A stretch of 64,000 nt of DNA, from NCBI GenBank assembly GCA_016793165.1, contig JAEULA010000013.1, positions 1-64,000 on the forward strand. Direction: 5' to 3'. Position numbers and translations under genes: made by a program. Positions 42,158-49,767 of this stretch are shown here, in pieces. The notes under the pieces were generated by a model that saw nothing but the letters and a program-made list of their open reading frames with translations, was not told the origin of the DNA and did not search any database. Position 1 is the first letter of the stretch; each line of letters begins with the position of its first letter. The DNA comes from Alphaproteobacteria bacterium (GTDB lineage: Bacteria > Pseudomonadota > Alphaproteobacteria > CACIAM-22H2).

Positions 42158-43063
42158 TCACTTCTCCGATTCCGCGCTCTGCGCAAGGATCCACGCCTCG
42201 AAGCGCCTGACCTTGTCGAGCTCGCGCGAGCGCGGCGGATAGATCAGGAAATAGGCGCCGGGGGTGGGCACCTTCAGGTCGAAGGGCGCGATCAGCCGCC
42301 CGGCGGCGAGATCGTCGGCCACCAGCGCGGTCTGCGCCATGGCGATCCCGAGCCGGTCGATCGCGGCCTGATACGCGAGGCTCGAATTCTCGAACTTCAG
42401 GCCGCTGTTGCCGTCGACCCCGCTCACCCGCGCCGCCGCGATCCAGCTGGGCCAGTCGCGCGGCCGGTGCAGCGAGCACAGCAGCGTATGGCGCGCGAGA
42501 TCCGCGGGTCGGCGGAGGCTGCGGCCCTGACGCAACAGCGCCGGACTGCACACCGGCGTCAGCCGCTCGCCGAACAGGCGCTGCGCGATGACGCCCGGCG
42601 GCGGCTCGTCGCCGGAATGGATGGCGACGTCGATGTCCTCGCGGTCGAAATCCACCGGGCTGTGCGAGGTGGTGATCTGCACGTCGAGGCGGCGGTCGGC
42701 GGCGTGGAGGCCTGCCAGGCGGGGCACGATCCAGCGGATGGCGAAGGTCGGCGGCAGCTTGATGCGCAGCGTCGGGGTGTCGGAGACGCCGAAGACCAGG
42801 TCGGTCGCGTCCTGGATCCGCTCGAAGGCGTCGCGCAGCGCCCGGAAATAGGTCTCGCCCTTGGGCGTCAGCTCGATGCTGCGGTGATGGCGCAGGAACA
42901 GTTTGGCGCCGAGCTGGCGCTCCAGCACCGCGACGTGCCGGCTGACCGCGCCCTGGGTCACCCGGAACTCGCGCGCCGCCTTGGTGAAGCTCAGGTGCCG
43001 CGCCGTCGCCTCGAACGCGCGCAGGGCGTTCAGGGGCGGCAGCCGATGGATCGCCTTGCGCAT
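42158..43063 (-). CDS. LysR family transcriptional regulator
   Basis: 301-residue regulator: helix-turn-helix at the N-terminus (LSFTKAAREFRVTQGAVSRHVAVLE, given by key part TQGAVSRH), linker, then a periplasmic-binding-like effector domain. The PPLNALRAFEATARHLSF opening places it in the GcvA-like group. LysR genes usually diverge from their targets, but this one lies inside a same-strand run, 7 bases after a permease gene and 2 bases before the molybdenum hydroxylase gene. It probably controls the surrounding locus, perhaps from the operator-like site upstream of leuC. Confidence 0.93.
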   Translation of the reverse strand: MRKAIHRLPPLNALRAFEATARHLSFTKAAREFRVTQGAVSRHVAVLERQLGAKLFLRHHRSIELTPKGETYFRALRDAFERIQDATDLVFGVSDTPTLRIKLPPTFAIRWIVPRLAGLHAADRRLDVQITTSHSPVDFDREDIDVAIHSGDEPPPGVIAQRLFGERLTPVCSPALLRQGRSLRRPADLARHTLLCSLHRPRDWPSWIAAARVSGVDGNSGLKFENSSLAYQAAIDRLGIAMAQTALVADDLAAGRLIAPFDLKVPTPGAYFLIYPPRSRELDKVRRFEAWILAQSAESEK

Positions 43064-43070
43064 GTCCGGA

Positions 43071-43814
43071 TCAGGCGCGGCGATGCAGCCGGCGATCGAC
43101 CGCGAGCAGGAGGCTGCTGACGACGGCGGCGAAGACGACCAGCACGAAGGTGATGGACATGATCACGTCGACGTTGTGCAGCCCGATCGCGTTCATCAGC
43201 ATGTATCCGAGCCCGCGCTGCGAGGCGAACATCTCGCCGAGCAACGTCCCGATCAGGGTCAGCGACAGGCCGATGCGGATGCCCGAGAAGATCTCGGGCA
43301 GCGCCGCCGGGATCAGGATCCGCCAGACGAGCTCGCGCGTGTCGAAGTTCAGCACGCGACCGGTCTTGATCAGGATCGGCCGGACGTTGCGCACCGCGTT
43401 GATCGTGAAAAGCGCGATCGGAATGAACCCGTGGAGCGCCCCGAAGGCGATCTTGGCCGAGATGCCGAGGCCGAAGGTGAGCAGCAGGATCGGGTAGAGC
43501 GTGACCTTGGGCACGGAATAGAGCGCGACGAGCATCGGCTCGAACACCTGGCCGGCGAGGCGCCCGAACCCCAGGGCGAGGCCGACCGCCATCCCGAGCA
43601 CCACCGCGATGACGATGGCCGCCGCGAAGGCGCGCGCGGATTCCACGACATGGGGCCAGAAGCTCGGCCGCGCGAACAGGGCCGCGGTGTGGCGGATCGT
43701 GTCCAAGGGCGAGCGCAGCGCCACCTCGCCGACGATCCAGTAGAGGGCCTGCCAGAGGACGAAGAGCCCGACGACCATCAGGACCGGCCCCCGCCACGAC
43801 GCCTGGCCGCTCAT
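43071..43814 (-). CDS. ABC transporter permease, TauC/SsuC-like (second)
   Basis: 247-residue inner-membrane permease of the nitrate/sulfonate/taurine family with about six helices and the coupling loop GYMLMNAIG after a GTLLGEMFASQRGLGY segment. It overlaps the other permease gene by four bases (ATGA). Having two different permeases suggests a heterodimeric channel, whereas Tau and Ssu importers usually use two copies of one. Confidence 0.9.
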   Translation of the reverse strand: MSGQASWRGPVLMVVGLFVLWQALYWIVGEVALRSPLDTIRHTAALFARPSFWPHVVESARAFAAAIVIAVVLGMAVGLALGFGRLAGQVFEPMLVALYSVPKVTLYPILLLTFGLGISAKIAFGALHGFIPIALFTINAVRNVRPILIKTGRVLNFDTRELVWRILIPAALPEIFSGIRIGLSLTLIGTLLGEMFASQRGLGYMLMNAIGLHNVDVIMSITFVLVVFAAVVSSLLLAVDRRLHRRA

Positions 43815-44563
43815 CGCAGCCCCCGCCGGCGCAGCAGGCGCCTCTCCCAGAGCCCGACCAGCAGGTTGATCGTCACCGACACGATAAGGATCAGCACGAT
43901 CAGCGGATACATCGTCGCGTTGTCGAAGTTCGTGTATGCGAAGGAGATCTCGAATCCCATGCCGTCCGTCGACATCACGAACTCGGAGCCGATGATCCCG
44001 ATCAGCGAGTAGGCGACCGCGAACTTCACCCCGGTGAGGACGTAGGGCGCGGCGAAGGGCAGCGTCACCTTGAGCGCCGTCTCCATCGGCGTCATCCGCG
44101 CGATGCGCGCCGTCTTCAGCAGCACGCGCGGCACGCGATCGAGGCCGTTGAGGGTGTTCACGATCACCGCGATCACGCCCAGCATGAACGCGATCGCGAT
44201 CTTCGGCGCGTTGCCGAGGCCGAAGAGGATGATCAGCAGGGGATAGAAAGCGAGCACCGGGATCGCGTAGTAGGTCGCGAAGAGCGGGTCGAGCGCCTCG
44301 CGCAGCAGGCGGCGGCGCTGGATCCCCACCGCGAAAGCGACGCCGACGCCGACCGCGAGGACGAAGCCGATCGCCGCGTTCGACAGCGTCTTGGCGATCG
44401 CGGCATTGAGCTTGCCCGCCGCCAGCAGCAGCCACAGGTCGCGCAGGATCAGCGTTGGCGGCTGCATCGTGAACGGATCGATGATCCGGACCCGGCACAG
44501 CGCCTCGACCGCCGCAAAGAGCCCGGCCAGGACGAGCAGCCGCAGCAGTGTCGCGTGGCGCAT
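43811..44563 (-). CDS. ABC transporter permease, TauC/SsuC-like (first)
   Basis: 250-residue permease with about six helices. ALKVTLPFAAPYVLTGVKFAVAYSLIGIIGSEF contains the family coupling region (core LPFAAPYVLTG). The ATG at 44563 shares a base with the ATPase stop (TGATG); a GTG one codon upstream is possible. Pairs with the following permease in one importer. Confidence 0.9.
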   Translation of the reverse strand: MRHATLLRLLVLAGLFAAVEALCRVRIIDPFTMQPPTLILRDLWLLLAAGKLNAAIAKTLSNAAIGFVLAVGVGVAFAVGIQRRRLLREALDPLFATYYAIPVLAFYPLLIILFGLGNAPKIAIAFMLGVIAVIVNTLNGLDRVPRVLLKTARIARMTPMETALKVTLPFAAPYVLTGVKFAVAYSLIGIIGSEFVMSTDGMGFEISFAYTNFDNATMYPLIVLILIVSVTINLLVGLWERRLLRRRGLR

Positions 44564-45369
44564 CACGACGGCGCGTCCACCTTGCCGATCGCCTTCAGCG
44601 ATTCCGATCGCAGCGACTTCCACAGCCGCGCCGTGATCTCGCCGAAGCGCGTCGTCTCGACCACGCGGCTGTCCCGCTCGCGCGCCCAGCCCGTCTCGAT
44701 CACGTCCATCAGCCGGCCCGGCCGCGCCGACATGACGCCGATCCGGTCCGCGAGCATCGCGGCCTCGTCCAGCGCGTGGGTGATGAGGAAGATCGTCGCG
44801 CCCGTCTGGCGCCAGAGCTTCAGCACCTCCTCGCCCATCAGCAGGCGGGTCTGCTGGTCGAGGGCGCCGAAGGGCTCGTCGAGGAGGATCAGCCGCGGCG
44901 CCATCACGAGGGTGCGCGCGATGCAGACCCGCTGGCGCATGCCGCCGGAGAGCTGCGCGGGATAGCTGTGGGCGAACTCCCCCAGCCCCATCATCTCGAT
45001 GGCCCGGGCGACGCGCTCGCGGCGCTCGGCCTCCTGCAGCGGCAGCTTGCGCAGGCCGAGCAGGATATTGTCGGTTACGCTCAGCCAGGGGAACGACGCG
45101 TCCTCCTGGAACACGACTCCGACGCCCTCCGGCACCCGGCTGCCGATCGGCTTGCCCTCGAACAGCACCGCGCCGTCGCTGGGCTCGGCGAGGCCGGCGA
45201 TCACCTCGAGCAGGGTCGACTTGCCGCATCCCGAGGGGCCGACGACCGCGAAGAACTCCCCGACCCGCAGGTCGAGGTCGACGGGACCGAGGGCGTGAAC
45301 CACGCCCCCGGTCCCGGGCCGATCGAACCGCTTGGTGACGCCCGTCAGGCTGACATGCGCACTCGCCAC
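44563..45369 (-). CDS. ABC transporter ATPase, TauB/SsuB-like
   Basis: 268-residue ATPase with Walker A GPSGCGKST, Q-loop VFQEDASFPWLSV, signature LSGGMRQR, Walker B LILLDEPFGALD and H-loop LITHALDEA. FQEDASFPW and DEPFGALDQQTR are typical of the nitrate/sulfonate/taurine family. The GTG start at 45369 is 15 bases after the binding-protein stop; no in-frame ATG is better placed. Confidence 0.94.
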   Translation of the reverse strand: MASAHVSLTGVTKRFDRPGTGGVVHALGPVDLDLRVGEFFAVVGPSGCGKSTLLEVIAGLAEPSDGAVLFEGKPIGSRVPEGVGVVFQEDASFPWLSVTDNILLGLRKLPLQEAERRERVARAIEMMGLGEFAHSYPAQLSGGMRQRVCIARTLVMAPRLILLDEPFGALDQQTRLLMGEEVLKLWRQTGATIFLITHALDEAAMLADRIGVMSARPGRLMDVIETGWARERDSRVVETTRFGEITARLWKSLRSESLKAIGKVDAPS

Positions 45370-45384
45370 GATCGCGGGCCCGAC

Positions 45385-46386
45385 CTATTCGATGATCGCC
45401 CGGATGTCCTCGGGCAGGAACTGCGTGTCGATGATCGCCTTGTAGTCGACGTCGCCCTTGATGGCGCCCACCATGCGCTGCACCTCGATCATGCGCTTCA
45501 GCCCCGCGAGATGGATCTGCCCCGACCCCCAGTACGGGATGCCGTTGGTCTTCGACTGGGTGAGGAAGCGCACGGCGGACTTCGCGACCTCCGGATCGAT
45601 GTTGTAGTGCTTCGCGACCATCACCGACGCCTCGTCCGGATTCTGGTGCATGAACTCGACCGCCTTGCGCCGAGCGCGGATGACCGCGCGGATGAAGTTG
45701 CCCTTCTCCGCCGCCATGTTCGCGGTGGTGACGCCGACGACGTTGTCGAGCGGCGGCAGGATCTCGCTCGCGACCGCCACCGCGCGGTACTTGTCCTTGA
45801 ACTTCGACCACAGCGGCTCCGCCAGGGGCGCCACCGTGATCAGCCCGGTGTCGAGGGCGGCGACGCCCTCGCCGAACCCGCCGGTGCGCACGAGTTCGGC
45901 ATCCGTCGGCTGCAGGCCCGCCTGTGTGAGCAGCAGCATCGCCAGGCCCTGGCTGGTCGAGCGCGGGTTGGTGTAGCCGATCTTCGCGCCCTTCAGGTCC
46001 TTGATGGACTTGATCGGCGAGTCCGGTTTCACCGCCCAGACGAACTCCGCGACCGTCAAGACGTTGTCGCTGATGATCTTGAGATCGGCGCCCTGCTGGA
46101 TGGCCGCCACCACGACGCCGGGGTTGACCTCGCCGTAGGGCACGCCGCCGGCCAGCATGTTGCGCAGCGACGTGCCGCCGCCCGCGGAGGTGATGATGCC
46201 GCTGACGTCGATGCCCTCGGCCTTGAAGAACCCCTTCTCGACCGCGACGGCGTAGGGCATGCCGTTCGCCGACACGCCGAAATTGCCGACCGCGATCTGC
46301 TCGGCGCGCGCGGTCCCCGCCGCGCCCAGCAGCATTGCGGCGAAGGCCGCGGCGATCGTTGTGCGTCCAAGGCTCCGTCGATGCAT
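45385..46386 (-). CDS. ABC transporter substrate-binding protein, TauA/SsuA/NMT1-like
   Basis: Periplasmic binding protein of 333 residues with a signal peptide (MHRRSLGRTTIAAAFAAML, cut near TARA-EQ). VAVEKGFFKAEGIDV, LKIISDN, IKSIKDLKGAKIGY and the C-terminal helices mark the NMT1/SsuA-like family, which binds sulfonates, nitrate, thiamine precursors or aromatic carboxylates. AAGGGAGA lies six bases before the ATG. It follows the ThDP enzyme gene by 50 bases, so the importer probably supplies the substrate of the enzymes upstream. The ligand is unknown. Confidence 0.9.
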   Translation of the reverse strand: MHRRSLGRTTIAAAFAAMLLGAAGTARAEQIAVGNFGVSANGMPYAVAVEKGFFKAEGIDVSGIITSAGGGTSLRNMLAGGVPYGEVNPGVVVAAIQQGADLKIISDNVLTVAEFVWAVKPDSPIKSIKDLKGAKIGYTNPRSTSQGLAMLLLTQAGLQPTDAELVRTGGFGEGVAALDTGLITVAPLAEPLWSKFKDKYRAVAVASEILPPLDNVVGVTTANMAAEKGNFIRAVIRARRKAVEFMHQNPDEASVMVAKHYNIDPEVAKSAVRFLTQSKTNGIPYWGSGQIHLAGLKRMIEVQRMVGAIKGDVDYKAIIDTQFLPEDIRAIIE

Positions 46387-46436
46387 GGCGTATCTCCCTT
46401 GTCTGGGCCGGCTCGACCGTCCGGCGTTGAACGACG

Positions 46437-48230
46437 TCACGTGGCCGATGGAATCTGTCGCAGCAGCGTCGACGACATCGTGCGCGAGTATTCCGGCGCG
46501 ACGCCGACGTCGACGACGCACACGGCGCCGGCGCGAACCTTGCGCACGGCCTCGTCGATGACGCGCTCGAGCTCGGCGACGCTGCGGACCGAGCCGTAAC
46601 CCTCCGCGCCCTGGGCACGCGCCATCATCGCGAGGTCGTTGGCCGGATCGCTCATCCGCAGGCCGATCGAGCGGTTCTCGATCGGCCGGCCGCGGATGCG
46701 CGCGACGCGCTCCTGATGGAGCTCGTCGTTGAAGAAGGATTCGTTGTTCGCCACCAGGACCAGCAGCGGGATGCGGTAGTGGACCGCCGTCCACAGCGCC
46801 GTCGCGCCCATCAGGAAGTCGCCGTCGCCGAGCACCGCGACCGGCAGCCGGTCGCTCTTCATGTCGCGCAGGGCCAACGCGGCTCCCGCCGCCATGCCGG
46901 GCCCGGAGCCGATGCCGCCGCCGCCGTCGAACCCGACATAGTCGAGCGGATCGGCGAAGCGGCAGCAGTCGCCCGGCCAGCCCAGCGGCAGCCGGATATA
47001 CGCGGGATTGTGCGGCGCCAGGCGCTCGGTCGTGATGCGCGCCATCGCCTGGACCGACAGTCGCCCCTCGATCACATCGGCCCCGGGCGGCGGTGCCGGG
47101 GGCCGTGCCGCGGGCGGCGCCTTGGCCGCGATCGTCGCCGTCTTCAACGCGTCGAGCAGGCACTCGACGACGCGATCCGGCGAGGCCGGGATGAAGACGT
47201 CGGCGGGCGGCATCGCCTGGTAGTCCATGCTCCAGCCGTTGTGCAGGGTCTGGTCGAGCGAGCAATGGATGATCTTCGCCTTGGGCAGCGATCCGCCGCA
47301 GGCCTGGCGCAGCGTCCCGGCGATGTCGACCCAATCGAGCGCCAGGATGACGTCCGCGTCGCGCACGAGATGCCCCGCCTCGGGCGAGACGTAGAGCCCG
47401 GGCGGATAGGGATGCAGACGATGAAGCGTCGGGAACGTCGCGCCCGTCTTGAGATCGGTGAGCACCGCCGCGCCCAGCCTCTCGGCAAGCGCCACCCGGC
47501 GATCCCACTGCGCGCGCTCGCGCGAGACGCGCCCCATCAGGATCAGCGGGCGGTTCGCGCCCGCCAGCATCGCCGCCGCTTCCGCGAGCTGCTGCCGCGC
47601 CGGCTCGGCCGGGACCGATGCGCGATAGCGATCGAGCGGCGGCAGCTCGATCGCGGGGTCGACCGGCTGCTCCTGGGTCGTGGCGTCGAGGCAGACATAG
47701 GTCGGCCCCTTGGGCTCCGAGATCGCGATCTGGTGCGCGCGCAGGATCGCCTCGAGCGCCGCGGGCACCGAAGCGGGCTGGTTGTCCCACTTCGTGTAGC
47801 CGCGGATCAGCGCCCCGAGGTCGCTCGCGGTATGGATCCAGTCGACCCAGGGACGGCGATGAACGGCATCGACCGGGCCGACCGCGCCGAGCATGAGCAT
47901 CGGCACGCGGTCGCACCACGCGTTGAAGATCGCCATCGTCGCGTGCATCAGCCCGACATTGCTGTGCAGGGCCACGGCCATCGGCTTGCCGGTCACCCGC
48001 GTCCAGCCATGGGCCAGCGCCACCGCGCTCTCCTCGTGGATGCACAGCAGCATGCGGGGATCGACGTTGCCGAGATAGTTCACCAGGCTGTCGTGCAGGC
48101 CGCGGAAGCTGGCCCCGGGCGTGAGCGCGATGTACGGCATGCCGAGCGCGCGCAGCATCGCGGCCATCGGATCGCTGCCGAACACCCGGGCATTCGGCGC
48201 AGCCGCCGTCGACGTCTCGGTGCCGTTCAT
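46437..48230 (-). CDS. Thiamine-diphosphate-dependent enzyme (acetolactate synthase/decarboxylase-like)
   Basis: 597-residue ThDP enzyme. The N-terminal domain has the activating Glu in CIHEESAVALAHG; the C-terminal domain has the ThDP/Mg motif GDGDFLMGATALW through LVANNESFFND. The family includes acetolactate synthase, benzoylformate decarboxylase and carboligases acting on 2-oxoacids. GGGGGAG lies seven bases upstream of the ATG, which overlaps the stop of the lyase-family gene (ATGA). It is coupled to leuCD-like genes and a C-C lyase, suggesting that a 2-oxoacid produced there is decarboxylated or condensed. The exact reaction is unknown. Confidence 0.9.
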   Translation of the reverse strand: MNGTETSTAAAPNARVFGSDPMAAMLRALGMPYIALTPGASFRGLHDSLVNYLGNVDPRMLLCIHEESAVALAHGWTRVTGKPMAVALHSNVGLMHATMAIFNAWCDRVPMLMLGAVGPVDAVHRRPWVDWIHTASDLGALIRGYTKWDNQPASVPAALEAILRAHQIAISEPKGPTYVCLDATTQEQPVDPAIELPPLDRYRASVPAEPARQQLAEAAAMLAGANRPLILMGRVSRERAQWDRRVALAERLGAAVLTDLKTGATFPTLHRLHPYPPGLYVSPEAGHLVRDADVILALDWVDIAGTLRQACGGSLPKAKIIHCSLDQTLHNGWSMDYQAMPPADVFIPASPDRVVECLLDALKTATIAAKAPPAARPPAPPPGADVIEGRLSVQAMARITTERLAPHNPAYIRLPLGWPGDCCRFADPLDYVGFDGGGGIGSGPGMAAGAALALRDMKSDRLPVAVLGDGDFLMGATALWTAVHYRIPLLVLVANNESFFNDELHQERVARIRGRPIENRSIGLRMSDPANDLAMMARAQGAEGYGSVRSVAELERVIDEAVRKVRAGAVCVVDVGVAPEYSRTMSSTLLRQIPSAT

Positions 48231-49126
48231 GAAGAAACTCCCCCTTCGGGCGCGCCGTGACGCGCCTCGATGTCGCGCCAGCGCTTCAGCTGGACCGCCG
48301 AATCCATGACGGCGCGAATCTCCGATGCATTTGCGAGCGGCGCCAGCGTCCGCGCCCCGGTCGCGTGGGCGCGCAGGTCGGCGAGCGCGCCGTGCATCGC
48401 CGCGACGACGCGGAACATCAGCGTCACCGGATACGAGATCTGCTTGAATCCCATGCGGCCGAGCTCGGCCGGCGCGAGCCAGGGCGTGCCCGAGCCCTCG
48501 AACATCGCCGCGAACAGCACGGCGCCGTTGAGCTCGCGGCCGACGCGCGCGTAGTCCTCGGGCGTGCGCAGCCCGGCGATGAAGACCGCGTCGACGCCCA
48601 GCTTCAGGAACCGGTCGGCGCGGCGCAGCGCGGCGTCGAGGCCGAGCGCGCCATAGGCATCCGTGCGGCCGATGACGAACGTCTCCGGGTTGCGCCGCAC
48701 GGCGAGCGCCGTGCGCAGCTTCTGCTCGATCACCGCCTCGTCGACGACGCCCGCCGCCTTGTCGGCGCGCTGCTGCTTGCGCTCGCGCTGCTGGTCCTCG
48801 AAGAGCATGCCGCCGACGCCGATCGTCTCGTACTCCCACACCGTGCGGGCGACCGACTTGACGTCGCCGTAGCCGTCGTCGGCATCGGCGATGAACGGCA
48901 GGTCGCTGGCGGCGGCGATGTCGCGCAGGCCCTCGGCCATGTCCTTGAGGCCGATCAGCGCGATGTCGGGGAAGCCGTAGCGTGCGGCCAGCAGCGCCGA
49001 TCCGCCGACGGTGAAGGCGCGAAACCCCGCCGCCGCGATCAGCCGCACGCTGAGCGCGTCGTGCGCCAGCGGCGTGACCAGCGGCGTCTCGGCCGCGAAG
49101 GCCTGGCGGAGCGTGGGACGGGTCAT
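48227..49126 (-). CDS. Isocitrate lyase/PEP mutase superfamily protein
   Basis: 299-residue (beta/alpha)8 enzyme. The metal-binding block is FIADADDGYGDVKSV, followed by GGMLFEDQQ and RTDAYGALGLDAALRRADRF (core GRTDAYGA). The active-site loop after FEDQ lacks the KKCGH cysteine of isocitrate and methylisocitrate lyases, and it also lacks the EDK-x5-NS motif of PEP mutase. That leaves oxaloacetate-decarboxylase-like or other 2-hydroxy/2-oxo acid lyases. The ATG overlaps the leuD-like stop and the stop overlaps the next start, so it is translationally coupled on both sides. Confidence 0.9.
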   Translation of the reverse strand: MTRPTLRQAFAAETPLVTPLAHDALSVRLIAAAGFRAFTVGGSALLAARYGFPDIALIGLKDMAEGLRDIAAASDLPFIADADDGYGDVKSVARTVWEYETIGVGGMLFEDQQRERKQQRADKAAGVVDEAVIEQKLRTALAVRRNPETFVIGRTDAYGALGLDAALRRADRFLKLGVDAVFIAGLRTPEDYARVGRELNGAVLFAAMFEGSGTPWLAPAELGRMGFKQISYPVTLMFRVVAAMHGALADLRAHATGARTLAPLANASEIRAVMDSAVQLKRWRDIEARHGAPEGGVSS

Positions 49127-49767
49127 GCGGGATCTCCGGACGGTCGCGCGATGGCACGGTGAAGCCAGGGCCGCCGCGCGCGCTCCCCGGCCGCATGGGC
49201 CTCGATCGCCGCGGCATGGCGAAGCGTGACGGCGATGTCGTCGTCGCCGCGCATCAGCGCCTCGCGACGGAAGGCGGGAATGGCGAAGGCGATCCGCAAC
49301 GCATTGCCGCGCACCAGGGTCTGCCGCGCGAGATCCACGTCGACCCAGGCCTCCTCCGGATCCGCCAGCAGCGCCGCCGCCACGGCCGACAGGTCCCCGG
49401 CGCCGATCGTGGCCGCCAGCAGGCCGTTGCGCAGCGCGTTCTCGTAGAAGATGTCGGCGAAGCTCGGCGCCGCGACGCAGCGGATGCCGAAGCGCTGCAG
49501 CGCCCACACGGCCGCCTCGCGCGAGCTGCCGCAGCCGAAGTTCTCGCCCGCGAACAGTATCTCCGCGCGCCGGAACGGCGGGCGGTTGAGCACGAAGTCC
49601 GGCCGCTCGGCGCCCGCTTCGTCGAAGCGCCAGCGTCCGAACAGGCCGCGGCCGAGATCGGCGTCCGGCGAGCGCAGGAAGGCCGAGGGGATGATCGCGT
49701 CGGTGTTGATGTTCGCCGTCGGCAATGGCGCCGCGATGCCGCGGAAGGGCGTGAACGGCGCGGTCAC
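49123..49767 (-). CDS. leuD: 3-isopropylmalate dehydratase small subunit family (LeuD-like)
   Basis: 214-residue swivelling domain of the aconitase superfamily. Motifs: ANINTDAIIPSAFL and GENFGCGSSREAAVWAL, then GIRCVAAPSFADIFYENALRNGLL. The GTG start overlaps the leuC-like stop (GTGA). Together they form a [4Fe-4S] hydro-lyase that moves a hydroxyl group on a malate-type acid. Leucine synthesis is possible, but leuA and leuB are absent and the genes are coupled to a lyase and a ThDP enzyme, which points to a catabolic hydro-lyase. Confidence 0.92.
   Translation of the reverse strand: MTAPFTPFRGIAAPLPTANINTDAIIPSAFLRSPDADLGRGLFGRWRFDEAGAERPDFVLNRPPFRRAEILFAGENFGCGSSREAAVWALQRFGIRCVAAPSFADIFYENALRNGLLAATIGAGDLSAVAAALLADPEEAWVDVDLARQTLVRGNALRIAFAIPAFRREALMRGDDDIAVTLRHAAAIEAHAAGERARRPWLHRAIARPSGDPA

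Noticed and set aside
46437..49126. PEP mutase plus phosphonopyruvate decarboxylase pair, the hallmark of phosphonate biosynthesis
   Set aside because: The lyase-family protein lacks the EDK-x5-NS motif of PEP mutase and the ThDP enzyme is about 200 residues longer than phosphonopyruvate decarboxylase. The neighbouring leuCD-like genes also do not fit.
48227..49126. Methylisocitrate lyase (prpB)
   Set aside because: The catalytic KKCGH cysteine motif is absent and no prpC or prpD is nearby.
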